A program made the position numbers and the translations under genes. Shown piece by piece: positions 1 to 9,881 of a stretch of 64,000 nt of DNA. How positions within the stretch are numbered: the first letter of the stretch is position 1; every line of letters starts with the position of its first letter. The notes under the pieces are model-generated. The model made no database searches. It saw nothing but the letters and a program-made list of their open reading frames with translations, and was not told the origin of the DNA. The stretch is from NCBI RefSeq assembly GCF_029433395.1, contig NZ_JAQTHW010000001.1, positions 1-64,000 of the forward strand, given 5' to 3'. The DNA comes from Bifidobacterium sp. ESL0763. Its GTDB lineage: Bacteria > Actinomycetota > Actinomycetes > Actinomycetales > Bifidobacteriaceae.

Positions 1-170
1 ACCACCCGTTTCCAGGAGCTATTCCGGAACATGGGGCAGGTTGGTCACGCATTACTCTCCCGTTCGCCACTCTCACCGGAGTGCAAGCACTCCGGATCCC
101 GTTCGACTTGCATGTGTTAAGCACGCCGCCAGCGTTCATCCTGAGCCAGAATCGAACCCTCCACAAAAAA
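1..170 (-). rRNA. rrs: 16S ribosomal RNA, 5' end only (truncated by window edge)
   Basis: Read on the minus strand this is the canonical start of bacterial 16S rRNA: a T-rich start, GGAGGGTTCGATTCTGGCTC, then AGGATGAACGCTGGCGGCG and ACACATGCAAGTCGAACG. The GGAGGGTTCGAT form is the bifidobacterial version of the 27F region. Only about the first 170 nt are inside the window, and the gene and presumably 23S and 5S continue to the left. The exact 5' end (about 168-170) is inferred from the conserved start, not from a processing site. Confidence 0.97.
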
Positions 171-334
171 TGCGAAGAGAACCAAACAAATGACTCTCAT
201 AATAATTGACGGAACCATTCCATAAGGGGGAATGGTCCACACTAAAAACCCCGACACGAATTAAGACCCCTCGGCCACCCGGCAAACCGGGCACGCATCG
301 GACTGGCAATCAAAAAAGCTTAAAAAAAGTAGTA

Positions 335-360
335 CAAACACGCTCTTGAGTTCTCAAACC
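335..360 (-). promoter_or_regulatory. rRNA operon leader antitermination-type box
   Basis: On the minus strand the leader contains TTTGAGAACTCAAGAGCGTG. This is the actinobacterial rrn leader signature: a small GAGAACTC stem followed by a boxA-like stretch, found between rrn promoters and 16S and linked to Nus-factor antitermination and RNase III processing. It sits between the predicted promoter and the 16S start. The function is inferred from family resemblance. Confidence 0.6.
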
Positions 361-428
361 ACCACCACACCAACAAGCAATCTCTAACTCTTGGGAGTTG
401 AAGTTGCCGTGTTGAGCAGCAAGATGTA

Positions 429-457
429 AATATACGCGGCTTTCCGAGTTTGCGCAA
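429..457 (-). promoter_or_regulatory. Predicted rRNA promoter (-35/-10)
   Basis: Minus strand: -35 TTGCGC (452-457), 17-nt spacer, -10 TATATT (429-434). Spacing is optimal for the housekeeping sigma factor, and the site lies about 260 nt upstream of 16S, ahead of the leader box. Additional rrn promoters further upstream are possible, but I do not see a clearer one. Confidence 0.6.
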
Positions 458-707
458 ATCAAAGGGCGCAAAAGAGCTAGGAACCGTTGCAGTGATGCGG
501 TTCCTTCGGCGTGTTGCCAATGCGCATATTTACTGTGTCCTAATTAGTGTAAACCCAAATAGCTAAAACGCAAAGTTCAGACCACTGAAAATCAGCATTC
601 CATGCCATAAATCGGGCCGAAAACCGCGATGGCTGCCTCCAGCACGAAAGAAGTGCCCATGAATATGAAGAAGGGCGCGCTACCTGCGAAGCACTTAGGA
701 GATAGAA

Positions 708-1425
708 CCTTGGCGGAGTCTTGCTGCGCTACGAACGCCCCGCCATCAGACGCCAGGATGCAGGAGCGCAGAAGGACGACGCCAGAGCATGGTGCGCCCG
801 GCGGATAGCCAACCGGGGAGATGCTTGTCGACGACGCAATGGCGGGCGACAGGATTATGACGACTCTTGCTGTATAGGCCAGAAGGCTGTCAGGCATGAA
901 GTACACGGCCCTCACCGCGGAGACAGACCCTTATATAGGGGAAGAAGACGCCCTCGCAGCACCAAGACGCCAGAGGCACCTCGCCTTGGATGCGACCGAG
1001 CCGGCCGCCGACAGCGACGACTGCCAAGAACGGCATCACGACGCCGGAGATCACCTGGCCGTCCGTATCGAATATGGCGGCAAGCGCGACGACACGGACA
1101 CGGCCAAAGACAGACGCACCCGGAAGAAACGGTACCAAGCCACCACACGGAACCGAACCTGCCGGTAATACCGCCAACAACGGGATGGCCGAGGCGACGA
1201 CACCTTGACCGATCCTTGCCGCGCCACAAGTGTCTTGCTATCAGGCGCCAAGACGCCGGAGCCCCAAGGGCGGCGCCAGAGTATGGCAAGCTCGGCAGAT
1301 AGCAGATAACCGGCTAAGGAGATGACCTGGCGACGGTACGCAGAACCGGGCCGACGGAACTTCGCACAGCCGCATCCTCTTCAGCGACTTCCTATGCCCT
1401 CCCTGTCTCTATATAGGCAGAGTCC
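708..1425. repeat. Decayed threefold repeat, possible remnants of minus-strand membrane-protein genes
   Basis: Three diverged copies begin with CCTTG at 708, 984 and 1203. Copies 1 and 3 align well: both carry GCCAGAG(C/T)ATGG and GCCATCAGACGCC-like stretches, and both are followed about 205-225 nt later by a TATATAGG motif (932, 1410). Minus-strand translation gives hydrophobic fragments such as GVVMPFLAVVAVGG and VVALAAIF, interrupted and in different frames, so these may be relics of small membrane-protein genes. No intact reading frame with a convincing start was found between 550 and 1542. Confidence 0.4.
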
Positions 1426-1542
1426 TCATATCGATAGGGGCCACCGGAGGCCTGCCCAACCGAACCCCGATTCCACTTCGGACGCAGAAGAAAACGCAAG
1501 ATGCGACTGCGCGGGCGGGACGGACGTGGTAAGGCTATATAT

Positions 1543-2304
1543 ATGACCAAGAAAATCGCAGTACTGACAGGCGCCGGCATCTCGACCTCGGCGGGAATCC
1601 CCGACTTCCGCGGGCCGGACGGCGTGTGGACCAAGCACCCGGACCAGATGAGCGTCTATGACATCGACGCGTTCATGGGCGACAAGAAGGCACGCGAATA
1701 CTCGTGGGCCTGGCAGAAGGCGTCGCCGGTGTGGAACGCGCAGCCGGGCGAGGCGCATAAGGCGCTGGTGAAGCTGGAGAAGGCGGGGCTGCTGACGCTG
1801 CTGGCCACGCAGAACTTCGACGCGCTGCACGAGAAAGCCGGCAATTCCAGCGACCTGATCGTCAACCTGCACGGCACCATCGGCACCTCGCACTGCATGA
1901 AGTGCCACGCCAAGTACGACACGGCCGACATCATGGACAACCTGGACAACGAGCCGGACCCGCACTGCCACCGCAGGCTGCCGTATAGCGGCAACATGCC
2001 CTGCGACGGACTGATCAAGACCGACGTGGTCTACTTCGGCGAGATGCTGCCGGAGGGCGCGATGGAGAAGTCGATGGCGAAGGTGGCCAAGGCGGACGAG
2101 TTCTGGGTGATCGGCTCGACGCTCGAGGTCTTCCCGGCCGCGTCGCTGGCACCGACCGCAGTGCAGAGCGGAGTGCCGATGACCATCATGAACATGGGAC
2201 GCACGCAGTACGACAACATCGCCACCACGCTCATCCACGACGACATCGCCAAGGCGCTGCCGGAACTGGTGGACCGGACCATCGCCGAAGCGCAGGGCGC
2301 GTGA
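1543..2304 (+). CDS. NAD-dependent protein deacylase, sirtuin (Sir2) family
   Basis: A 253-residue soluble enzyme that removes acyl groups from lysines using NAD+. Visible motifs: NAD-binding GAGIS at residues 10-14, GIPDFRGPDGVW, TQNFDALHEKAG (89-100, the usual Ile of TQNID replaced by Phe), and catalytic His110 in NLHG. Cys118 and Cys121 form the first zinc pair. The second pair is unusual, because Cys142 and Cys154 are 11 residues apart instead of the common CxxC. I chose ATG 1543 rather than an in-frame ATG at 1501 because the family starts just before the GAGIS loop. There is no good ribosome site, so a leaderless or weakly initiated message is possible. The gene is monocistronic and ends in a bidirectional terminator shared with ilvA. 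Confidence 0.9.
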   Translation: MTKKIAVLTGAGISTSAGIPDFRGPDGVWTKHPDQMSVYDIDAFMGDKKAREYSWAWQKASPVWNAQPGEAHKALVKLEKAGLLTLLATQNFDALHEKAGNSSDLIVNLHGTIGTSHCMKCHAKYDTADIMDNLDNEPDPHCHRRLPYSGNMPCDGLIKTDVVYFGEMLPEGAMEKSMAKVAKADEFWVIGSTLEVFPAASLAPTAVQSGVPMTIMNMGRTQYDNIATTLIHDDIAKALPELVDRTIAEAQGA

Positions 2305-2341
2305 GGACGCCGCCTATATATCTGTAGATATCCATAAGACA

Positions 2342-2379
2342 GCGAAAGCCCCGCCGAACGAATCCGGCGGGGCTTTCGC
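2342..2379. terminator. Bidirectional rho-independent terminator between sirtuin gene and ilvA
   Basis: A perfect 15-bp stem (GCGAAAGCCCCGCCG and its complement at 2365-2379) with an 8-nt loop lies between two convergent genes. An A-run on one side and a T-run on the other let it serve both strands. Confidence 0.85.
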
Positions 2380-2423
2380 ATACGTGGGTGCGCCCATATG
2401 CGGACGCTATAGATGGACGGCCG

Positions 2424-3689
2424 TCAGTAGATGCGCTTGGGGTTGAGGCCGGCGTCCTTCAGGGCCTTGAGGACACTCTGGATGTGGTCGGGGCCGTTGG
2501 TCTCGACGGTGACGCCCAGGGAGACCGAGTCCGTGTAGTGGCCGGAGGCCTTGAACTGGTCGTGGCTCAGCTCGATGACGTTGGCGCGGGCGGCCGCCAG
2601 CACCTGCGCGACCTTGACCAGCTGGCCGGGGGTGTCGGGAAGCTCGACCTCGAAGTTCATGATGCGGCCGCGGGCGATCATGCCCTTCTGGATGACGGCG
2701 CCGATGGTGACGGTGTCGATGTTGCCGCCCGAGATGATCGGGACGATGACGTGCTTGCCTTTGGCCTTGGCGAAAACCCGCGAGCGCAGGCTCAGGTGCT
2801 CCAGCGCCGCCAGGGAGACCGCGCCCGCCGCCTCGACGACGAGCTTGTGCTTCTCCATCATCAGGAGGATCATCTCGTTGATGTCGCGCTCGGAGACGGT
2901 GACGAGGTCGTCCAGATACTCGTTGAGGATCGCGAAGGTGAGGTCGCCGGGATGGCCGACCGCGACGCCCTCGGCGGAGGTGACCACCTTGTCGGCGGGG
3001 ACCACGGAACCGGCGGCGAACGAGTTTTTGAAGGCGGGGGAGCCCTCGGGGATGGCGCCGATGACGCGCACCTCGGGCTTGAAGGTCTTGATCGCGAGCG
3101 CCACGCCCGAACCCAGGCCTCCGCCGCCCAACGGCACCACGACATCGGTGACGTTCGGGACGTCCTCGAGGATCTCAAGGCCGATGGTGCCCTGGCCGCA
3201 AAGCACCTGGTAGTCGTCGAATGGAGGCACGTAGACCATGCCCTCGCGCTGCGAAAGCCGGGAAGCGTATTCGGCGGCGTCGTCGAACAGGTCGCCGTGC
3301 AGCACCACGTTGGCGCCGTAGGACTTCGTCGCGTCGACCTTCAGGGGCGGGGTGATTTCGGGCATGACGATGGTGGCCTTGGCGTGGCGCTCACGGGCGG
3401 CGTAGGCCACACCCTGGGCGTGGTTGCCGGCGGAGGCGGTGACGATGCCACGCGCCAGCTCCTCCTCGCTCAGCGAGGCGATCTTGTTGTAGGCGCCGCG
3501 GATCTTGAAGGAGCCGGTGACCTGGAGGTTCTCCGGCTTGAGGAGGATCTCGTGGCCGGTGGCCTCGGAGAGGACCGGCGAGGGCATGATGCGCGTGTGC
3601 AGCGCGGTGCCCTTCAACCGTTCGGCGGCCTTCTTCAACTCGGCCGCGTGATCGTGCTGCAGTGCCTTGACGACGTCTTCGTGTTCCAT
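2424..3689 (-). CDS. ilvA: Threonine ammonia-lyase (threonine dehydratase) with C-terminal ACT domain
   Basis: A PLP enzyme of 421 residues converting L-threonine to 2-oxobutanoate and ammonia, the entry step to isoleucine. The PLP lysine is K62 in GSFKIRGAYNK, the phosphate-binding loop GGGGLGSG is at 187-194, and SAGNHAQG is at 85-92. A single ACT domain occupies about 340-421 (starting FEVELPDTPGQL), as in the shorter Gram-positive and actinobacterial enzymes, not the two-domain E. coli IlvA. The ACT domain suggests allosteric control by amino acids. The length is normal for the family. It is transcribed alone, convergent with the sirtuin gene. Confidence 0.93.
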   Translation of the reverse strand: MEHEDVVKALQHDHAAELKKAAERLKGTALHTRIMPSPVLSEATGHEILLKPENLQVTGSFKIRGAYNKIASLSEEELARGIVTASAGNHAQGVAYAARERHAKATIVMPEITPPLKVDATKSYGANVVLHGDLFDDAAEYASRLSQREGMVYVPPFDDYQVLCGQGTIGLEILEDVPNVTDVVVPLGGGGLGSGVALAIKTFKPEVRVIGAIPEGSPAFKNSFAAGSVVPADKVVTSAEGVAVGHPGDLTFAILNEYLDDLVTVSERDINEMILLMMEKHKLVVEAAGAVSLAALEHLSLRSRVFAKAKGKHVIVPIISGGNIDTVTIGAVIQKGMIARGRIMNFEVELPDTPGQLVKVAQVLAAARANVIELSHDQFKASGHYTDSVSLGVTVETNGPDHIQSVLKALKDAGLNPKRIY

Positions 3690-3811
3690 ACGCGCATTCT
3701 AAAGCGGAAGCGGCGGGACACAGGGCGGGTTGTCCAATAATCAGACGTCAACATTCCTGGCATCCCGGAAACCGGTGGCGGCTGCGGGGCCGAAACCGAA
3801 ACCGGCGCAGC

Positions 3812-6337
3812 CTACCCGCGGTCGACGGCGACGGCGTCGGACTCGGTGGCGAGGTAGCCCAGCAGACGCAGCATCTCGGCGGGGTCGGCGATGCGGGTGC
3901 GGGCCTTGGTGCCGCCGGCGCCGATCTTGATGGTCCACGAGGAGATGTCGGTGCCGATCCGGGCGAGCACGCCGAGGTCGTCGGGACGTGAGGAACGCGG
4001 GTGGAAGGTGTTCTGCAGCGAACCGTCGTCGGGAACGGCGGCGAACATCGTCTCGTCGGTGGTGTCGTCGCCGGCCGCGAGGACGAAATCGTAACGGTCG
4101 CATTGGGCGAGCGGCACGACGGCCAGACCCTTGCTGATCGAGACGGGGCAGACTTCCACGACCTTCGAGTTCTCCATGGTCATCAGGCCGTATTTGCCGC
4201 AGACCTCACGCAGCCTGCGCAGCAGCCGGTCGCGTTCGGCGGCGGCGAGCTTCTGGTCGCAGCGGCGGTAGTGCCAGGCGAGCGTGCTCGACTTGTGCTC
4301 GACGAACGACTTGGGCAGGCGCGTCACCGACTCGTCCATGATCGCCTCGATGACCGGACGCCACACGGCCGGATCGGGCAGGTCGGTGGCACGGCGCCAG
4401 ACACGGCCGGAGGGGCCGGTGACCGACGTGGAATCGGCGGAGCCGGCCTCATGAGAATCTTTGCCGGTATCGCTGACGTCACTGCGCCAGACCCCGTGCT
4501 CGGCGATGAGGCCGACGGGCAGGCTGCCGAGCCAGTCCTCCATGGTGTCGCGGTCGCGACCGGAGACGATATAGAGGTCGACGTCGGGCTGGGAGCCAAG
4601 CCGGCGCAGCAGGTCGAGCAGGCGGCGCGTGGGCTTGGCGCGGTCGGGCGTGCGCACCAGCGGGGTGAGCGTGCCGTCGTAGTCGAGCAGCAGCAGCTTG
4701 CGCCGGGACTTGCCCCACCGGTCGACGAGCTTGTCGCGCTGCAGGCTCTCCAGGCGCCGGTCGGCCAGGGCCGGGTCGCTCACCTGGCGCAACGTGCTCA
4801 GGAACTCGGTGGACCACAGGCTCGCGGTGCGGTATTGCAGGCGGGTCTGCATGGTCTTGTTGCGGCGCTTGGCCTCGTCGGTGTCGATGGTGAGCGCCGA
4901 ATGCAGGGCCTCGCAGACCGCGTCGATGTCGTAGGGGTTGACGATGTAGGCGTCGGTGAGCTCGCGGGCCGCGCCGCACATGTCGGAGAGCACCAGCGCG
5001 CCGTCGCGCCCGTCACGGCAGGCCAGGTATTCCTTGGCGACCAGGTTCATGCCGTCGCGCAGGGGAGTGACCAACGCGACGTCGCCGGCCGCGTAGATGC
5101 CACAGACGGGCTTGATGGGAAGGGAACGGGTGATGTAGTGGATCGGGGTCCAGGAGAGCAGGGAATACTTGCCGTTGATGTCGCCGACGAGCTGGTCGAC
5201 CTGCTGCTTGAGGCGGCGGTAGGTCTCGACGTCCTCGCGCGAGGGGGTGGCCAGCAGGTAATAGGTGACGTGGCCGATCCACTCGGGGTAGCGGTCGAGC
5301 ATCAGGGCGAAGGCGCGCAGCCGCTCAGGCAGGCCCTTGGTGTAGTCGAGCCGGTCGACGGAGATGACATCCTTGTTGGGCATGGCCTTGCCGCTGGCGG
5401 AGGCGGATTTGGCGAGCACCTCCTCGGGCAGCTCGTCCTTTTCGAAATCAAGCAGCCGGTCGCCCATGGACCTGGCCTCCAGCGCGGCCTTGGACTCGGC
5501 GCTCAGCGAGGTCTTGAGACGGCGGGTGCGTTTGCCGCTCACGGCCTCGATGCCGTTGCGCATGGCCTTGGCGAGGCTCGAATGGGCGGTGCGCCGGTAG
5601 AGGTTGTAGTCGATGCCGATGGGGAAGGCGTCGACGGTGACGAAGCGGTTCCCCCCCACGGCGATGCGGCCGTTCTCGCCGACGTCGAGGCCCAGCAGCA
5701 TACGCAGGACGGCCATGAAGTTCGCGCAGAAATCGACAGTGTGGAAGCCGATCAGGTCGGCGCCCAGCAGTCCGCGCAGCAGGTCGGCGCCGTTGGGCAG
5801 CTGGTGGAAGATCTCGGGGCTGGGGAAGGGGATGTGCAGGAACCAGCCGATGCGCAGCTTGGGGAAGCGCGAGCGCAGCATGGCCGGCAGGAGCATGAGA
5901 TGGTAGTCCTGGATCCACACCGTGTCGTCCGGGCGCAGGATCGAGGCGACGGCGCCGGCGAACTTCTGGTTGACCTCCTGGTAGACCTTCCACGTCTGCG
6001 GGTCGAACTTGGCCTCGTGCGCGAAATCGTGGAACAGCGGCCACAACGTGTCGTTGGAATAGCCCGCGTAATAGCCGTCGATCTCGCGCTCGCTCAGGAA
6101 GATGGGCACGCAGCGCTGGCGGTCGAACTCGGCGGTGATGGCCTCGACCTCCTCCTTGGTGCGCGTCTGCGGATCGATGCCGCTCCAGCCGACCCAATGG
6201 CAGTCGCTGTGGGACTTGTGGTAGGGGCCGATGGCGGTGGCGAGGCCGCCGATGTTCTGCTTGAGCGCGAAGGTGCCGTCGGGCTTGGCGTACAAAGACA
6301 TGGGAAGCCTGTTGGAAACGATTATCAAACGCGTCAT
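3812..6337 (-). CDS. Bifunctional trehalose-6-phosphate synthase / trehalose-6-phosphate phosphatase
   Basis: An 841-residue fusion. The N-terminal half (to about residue 500) is a GT20 synthase: IIVSNRLP at the start, [24 protein letters not shown]-type motif [11 protein letters not shown], and [15 protein letters not shown]. It transfers glucose from a nucleotide sugar to glucose-6-phosphate. The C-terminal part is a HAD phosphatase, with DYDGTLTPL near residue 550 and [12 protein letters not shown] later, which releases trehalose. The two activities in one chain make trehalose for stress protection. An in-frame GTG lies one codon upstream (6340). I prefer ATG 6337 because GAGG sits 7 nt before it. 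No operon partner is visible. Confidence 0.92.
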   Translation of the reverse strand: MTRLIIVSNRLPMSLYAKPDGTFALKQNIGGLATAIGPYHKSHSDCHWVGWSGIDPQTRTKEEVEAITAEFDRQRCVPIFLSEREIDGYYAGYSNDTLWPLFHDFAHEAKFDPQTWKVYQEVNQKFAGAVASILRPDDTVWIQDYHLMLLPAMLRSRFPKLRIGWFLHIPFPSPEIFHQLPNGADLLRGLLGADLIGFHTVDFCANFMAVLRMLLGLDVGENGRIAVGGNRFVTVDAFPIGIDYNLYRRTAHSSLAKAMRNGIEAVSGKRTRRLKTSLSAESKAALEARSMGDRLLDFEKDELPEEVLAKSASASGKAMPNKDVISVDRLDYTKGLPERLRAFALMLDRYPEWIGHVTYYLLATPSREDVETYRRLKQQVDQLVGDINGKYSLLSWTPIHYITRSLPIKPVCGIYAAGDVALVTPLRDGMNLVAKEYLACRDGRDGALVLSDMCGAARELTDAYIVNPYDIDAVCEALHSALTIDTDEAKRRNKTMQTRLQYRTASLWSTEFLSTLRQVSDPALADRRLESLQRDKLVDRWGKSRRKLLLLDYDGTLTPLVRTPDRAKPTRRLLDLLRRLGSQPDVDLYIVSGRDRDTMEDWLGSLPVGLIAEHGVWRSDVSDTGKDSHEAGSADSTSVTGPSGRVWRRATDLPDPAVWRPVIEAIMDESVTRLPKSFVEHKSSTLAWHYRRCDQKLAAAERDRLLRRLREVCGKYGLMTMENSKVVEVCPVSISKGLAVVPLAQCDRYDFVLAAGDDTTDETMFAAVPDDGSLQNTFHPRSSRPDDLGVLARIGTDISSWTIKIGAGGTKARTRIADPAEMLRLLGYLATESDAVAVDRG

Positions 6338-6735
6338 CACGACACCTCACATTTCATCGGCGAAATCTGTTCGGAGGACCCGGATTGACGCAAGTCACCG
6401 TAAACCAGGCACATCCCGGGTGGCGCACACTCTGCGAAACCACATCACAACCTGTGCGCCCAATCGAAACAGGTCACACTCAACGTCCTTATTATAAGCT
6501 GGTCGTTTTCAATCGCGCAGGCTGTTGCCCGAAAGCGGTAAAAGCGGCGGTACCTGCGCCTCCGAACGGCCGTTTCTCTACCAAGTGGGCACAAAAACCC
6601 AGCCCATTTGACAGAGCCGCCACTATCCTTGTGAGAAGCAATCAGACTCATGCCCGGGTCACGGCCGAATCCACGGCCGTCACCGCCGGCCACGACCGGG
6701 AACGCATGGGCACACCACCACCCCTAGGAGGACGC

Positions 6736-8697
6736 ATGTGCGGCATCATCGCCTTTTCTGACCGCAAGGTGCTCGATCGCGACCTGACGATCCAATCGAT
6801 GATGAAGATGATCGCGCACCGAGGGCCGAACGTGAAGGGCAGCGGGTACTACACCAACGACCAGGTGGCCATGGGATTCCGCCGCCTGAGCGTCATCGAC
6901 CTGAAAAGCGGCAAGCAGCCGATCTTCAACGAGGACGAAACCATTCTCATCACCTTCAACGGCGAGATCTACAACTACCGCGAGCTGCGTGCCGAACTGC
7001 TCGAGGCGGGCCACACCTTCCGCACCGAGGCCGACACCGAGGTGCTGCTGCACGGCTACGAGCAGTGGGGCATGGAGGGGCTGCTGGGGCGCATCCGCGG
7101 CATGTTCGCGTTCCTGATCTGGGACGACAACAAGAAGGCCATGTTCGGCGCCCGCGACTTCTTCGGCATCAAGCCGCTTTACTACTACCATCAGGACGGC
7201 ACGTTCATCGTCGGCTCGGAGATCAAGTCGTTCCTGGTGCACCCGAACTTCAGGAAGGAGCTCAACGAGAAGGCCATCAAACCGTTCCTGATGAACCAGT
7301 ACAACGACCTCAAGGAGACCTTCTTCAAGGGTGTCTACCGCTTCCCGGCCGGCCACTGGTTCGAGTTCAAGGACGACAGGATGGACGTCCATGAGTTCTG
7401 GGACGCCGACTACGGCCATGTCGACTACCGGCGCAGCGACGAGGAGACGATCGACGAGATCGACAAGGCCGTCCAGGAATCCGTCGAGGCGCACCGCGTC
7501 GCCGACGTGAAGGTGGGCGCGTTCCTCTCCGAGGGCGTCGATTCCAGCTACGTGACCACCATCCTCAAGCCCAACGAGGTCTTCAGCGTCAACTTCGACG
7601 AGGGGCCGTTCGACGAGGCGGGCAAGGCGAAGGAACTTGCAGACCATGAGGGGCTGCACTTCAACCAGTACAGCGTGAAGGCCGACGAGGCGTTCGAGGA
7701 CTTCGCCGAGATGCAGTACCACCTGGACGAGCCCGACGCGAACCCCTCCGTGATCCCGCTGTGGTACCTCTGCCGCCTGGCGCGCAAGAAGGTGACCGTG
7801 GTGCTCTCGGGCGAGGGCGCCGACGAGCTCTTCGCCGGGTACATGAACTATGGCGTGCACACCAAGAGCCGCGCCATCTGGAACTTCGCGGCCGACATCC
7901 ACAAGCTACCCGACGGCATGCGGCGCATCGTGGCCGGCACGGTCAAGAAGATGCCGAATTTCCCCGGACGCACGCAGATCTACACGCAGGCGGCGCATCC
8001 ACGCGAGTACTACGCCGGGCAGTCCGTCGGCTACGACATGGCGCAGCCGACGATCTTCACCTCCTCGCAGGCCAACGCGGTGCTGCAGCCGGAGTACCGC
8101 AACGAGCTGACGGTCAACGGCCTCTACCAGGACGACTTCGACAAGGTGGCTGGCGCCGAGGAGCTCAAGCAGATCCAGTACATCGACCTGAAGCACTTCA
8201 TGTTCAGCGACATTTTGCAGAAGGCCGACAAGATCTCGATGGCGCATTCGCTCGAGCTGCGCGTGCCTTATCTCGACCGCAAGGTGGCCGAGCTGGCGCA
8301 GACCATCCCCTCCTCGAAGCTCTTGAACAGCAACAATTCCAAGGACATCTTCCGCAAGGCCGCCAACCGGCACCTGCCCGAGGAGTGGTCGAAGCGGCCG
8401 AAGCTCGGCTTCCCGACCCCGATCAAGGCGTGGCTGCGCGAAGAGAAGTACTGCGCCCAGGTGCGCACCCTGTTCGGCGAGGACTGGGTGGCGCGGTTCT
8501 TCGACCAGGAGAAGATCCTGAAGATGCTGGAGGACAATTTCGACGGCAGGATCGACGCACGCCGCCAGATCTGGAACATCTTCACCTTCCTGACCTGGTA
8601 CAAGCTCTTCTTCGTCGACTTCGACGGCACGCGCGAGCGCTACGAGCACCTGCAACCCGACGTGCAGGAGTTCATGGACAAGGGCGTGCTCGCCTGA
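6736..8697 (+). CDS. asnB: Asparagine synthase (glutamine-hydrolysing)
   Basis: A 653-residue class II amidotransferase making asparagine from aspartate, ATP and glutamine. The start is fixed by AGGAGG at 6726-6731 and by the requirement for Cys2 (MCGIIAF), the glutaminase nucleophile. The reading frame is open about 350 nt further upstream, but that stretch has no family match. The glutaminase domain covers about 1-210 (RRLSVIDL, GEIYNYREL). The synthetase domain follows with the ATP loop FLSEGVDSS (the canonical SGGxDSS has Glu in place of the first Gly) and VVLSGEGADELFAGY. Transcribed alone, divergent from the trehalose gene. Confidence 0.92.
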   Translation: MCGIIAFSDRKVLDRDLTIQSMMKMIAHRGPNVKGSGYYTNDQVAMGFRRLSVIDLKSGKQPIFNEDETILITFNGEIYNYRELRAELLEAGHTFRTEADTEVLLHGYEQWGMEGLLGRIRGMFAFLIWDDNKKAMFGARDFFGIKPLYYYHQDGTFIVGSEIKSFLVHPNFRKELNEKAIKPFLMNQYNDLKETFFKGVYRFPAGHWFEFKDDRMDVHEFWDADYGHVDYRRSDEETIDEIDKAVQESVEAHRVADVKVGAFLSEGVDSSYVTTILKPNEVFSVNFDEGPFDEAGKAKELADHEGLHFNQYSVKADEAFEDFAEMQYHLDEPDANPSVIPLWYLCRLARKKVTVVLSGEGADELFAGYMNYGVHTKSRAIWNFAADIHKLPDGMRRIVAGTVKKMPNFPGRTQIYTQAAHPREYYAGQSVGYDMAQPTIFTSSQANAVLQPEYRNELTVNGLYQDDFDKVAGAEELKQIQYIDLKHFMFSDILQKADKISMAHSLELRVPYLDRKVAELAQTIPSSKLLNSNNSKDIFRKAANRHLPEEWSKRPKLGFPTPIKAWLREEKYCAQVRTLFGEDWVARFFDQEKILKMLEDNFDGRIDARRQIWNIFTFLTWYKLFFVDFDGTRERYEHLQPDVQEFMDKGVLA

Positions 8698-8710
8698 GTC
8701 CTGCCGGCCG

Positions 8711-8828
8711 GTTCCTGCCTTTGACGGGTCGTTCCTGCCTCTAACAGACCGATCCTGCCTCCAAACGTACGTTGTTGTGGTTGAGCATGTACGTTTTGGG
8801 GCAGGATCGCTACATTTTGGGGCAGGAT
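8711..8828. repeat. Nested 20-nt repeats: three direct units, loop, two inverted units
   Basis: Units of 20 nt beginning (G/A)TTCCTGCCT or GATCCTGCCT start at 8711, 8731 and 8751. After an 18-nt loop (8771-8788), two complementary units ending GGGGCAGGAT start at 8789 and 8809. The inner pair, GATCCTGCCTCCAAACGTAC and 8789-8808, matches at 18 of 20 positions, with one of the two differences a G-T wobble. The element lies in the 290-nt gap after asnB. It has no T-run, so a plain terminator is unlikely. Confidence 0.75.
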
Positions 8829-8987
8829 ACCGTCCGGATATGACCGGATATCGACGAAACATGAACGGATATGGCCACATAGGGTGACGTTGCCCCGATA
8901 ATCCCCCATGCCGCATTATCATGGTTCGCGTAACGAAGACGACGACGCGGCGCGGATGCCGCGACCGAGCAGGCAGCGGAGAAAGGC

Positions 8988-9842
8988 ATGGGCGAGCAGA
9001 TGGCGGAAACGAAGCACGACGAGCCGGCGGTGGAGCCGGACACCCAGCGCGGCCCGGTGCGGCAGATCGTCATCATGATCGTCGTCGGCCTGGTGGCGGG
9101 CGTGTTCTCGGGGCTGTTCGGCATCGGCGGCGGCTCGATCATCGTGCCGACCCTGGTGTGGCTGGGCATGAGCCAGCGCCACGCGGCGGCCACCTCGCTC
9201 GCGTCCATCATCCCGCTTTCGATATCGGGCGTCATCTCGTACGCGACCAGCGGCCATGTGGACTGGATCGCGGCGCTGCTGATGATCGTGGGCACCATCA
9301 TCGGCTCGCAGATCGGCAGCTGGCTGCTCTCGCGCCTGCCCGAGCTCTTCCTGCGCTGGTTCTTCGTCGTCTTCCTCGCGTTCGTGACGGTCTCGCAGCT
9401 CGTGTTCGTGCCCTCGCGCGACTCGTCGATCCATATGAGCGCGGCCAAGGGCGTGCTGCTGGTCCTGCTCGGCATCTTCATCGGCATGATGTCGGCGCTG
9501 CTGGGCATCGGCGGCGGTGCCATCACCGTGCCCGCCCTCTCGCTGGCGTTCGGGGCCAGCGACCTCATCGCACGCGGCACCTCGTTGCTCGCCATGTTCC
9601 CCAGCTCCATCACCGGCACCATCGCGAACTGGAAGCGCGGCCTGGTGCACCTGAAGAACGGCCTCATCGTCGGCATCGCCGCCGCCGTGGCCACGCCGTT
9701 GGGCACGCTCATCGCCTCGGGCATCCCGGCGCGGATCGGGGCCTACCTGCTGGCCGCCTACCTCTTCGTCATCATGCTGCGCTCGGCATGGACGGCGCTC
9801 AAGATCACGCCCGGCGTCGGGCCGAAGCTCGCTCGGAAGTAG
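8988..9842 (+). CDS. TauE/SafE (DUF81) family membrane permease, putative anion/sulfite exporter
   Basis: A 284-residue polytopic membrane protein with about eight hydrophobic segments. The family hallmark repeats GLFGIGGGSIIVPTLVWLG (N-terminal half) and ALLGIGGGAITVPALSLAFG (C-terminal half) show the internal duplication typical of TauE/SafE permeases, which move sulfur-containing or organic anions. The first about 20 residues are charged and cytoplasmic. GGAGAAAGG precedes ATG 8988. The substrate cannot be read from the sequence. Confidence 0.87.
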   Translation: MGEQMAETKHDEPAVEPDTQRGPVRQIVIMIVVGLVAGVFSGLFGIGGGSIIVPTLVWLGMSQRHAAATSLASIIPLSISGVISYATSGHVDWIAALLMIVGTIIGSQIGSWLLSRLPELFLRWFFVVFLAFVTVSQLVFVPSRDSSIHMSAAKGVLLVLLGIFIGMMSALLGIGGGAITVPALSLAFGASDLIARGTSLLAMFPSSITGTIANWKRGLVHLKNGLIVGIAAAVATPLGTLIASGIPARIGAYLLAAYLFVIMLRSAWTALKITPGVGPKLARK

Positions 9843-9881
9843 AAGCAGAACCGTTCGGCACTCTCACGTATCCCACGCCAG

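Noticed and set aside
320..520. Small minus-strand protein in the rRNA leader
   Set aside because: It lies between the rrn promoter and 16S and coincides with the conserved antitermination leader.
721..1302. 193-codon plus-strand frame upstream of the sirtuin gene
   Set aside because: Arg/Asp-rich translation typical of a shadow frame, no ribosome site; the DNA is a decayed repeat instead.
2388..3740. 450-codon plus-strand frame
   Set aside because: Antisense of ilvA, whose motifs are unambiguous on the minus strand.
4001..6388. Long plus-strand frame of 795 codons
   Set aside because: It is the antisense shadow of the trehalose synthase/phosphatase gene; low-complexity GVDG-rich translation without motifs or ribosome site.
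6385..6735. N-terminal extension of asparagine synthase
   Set aside because: The enzyme requires Cys at position 2; AGGAGG directly precedes ATG 6736.
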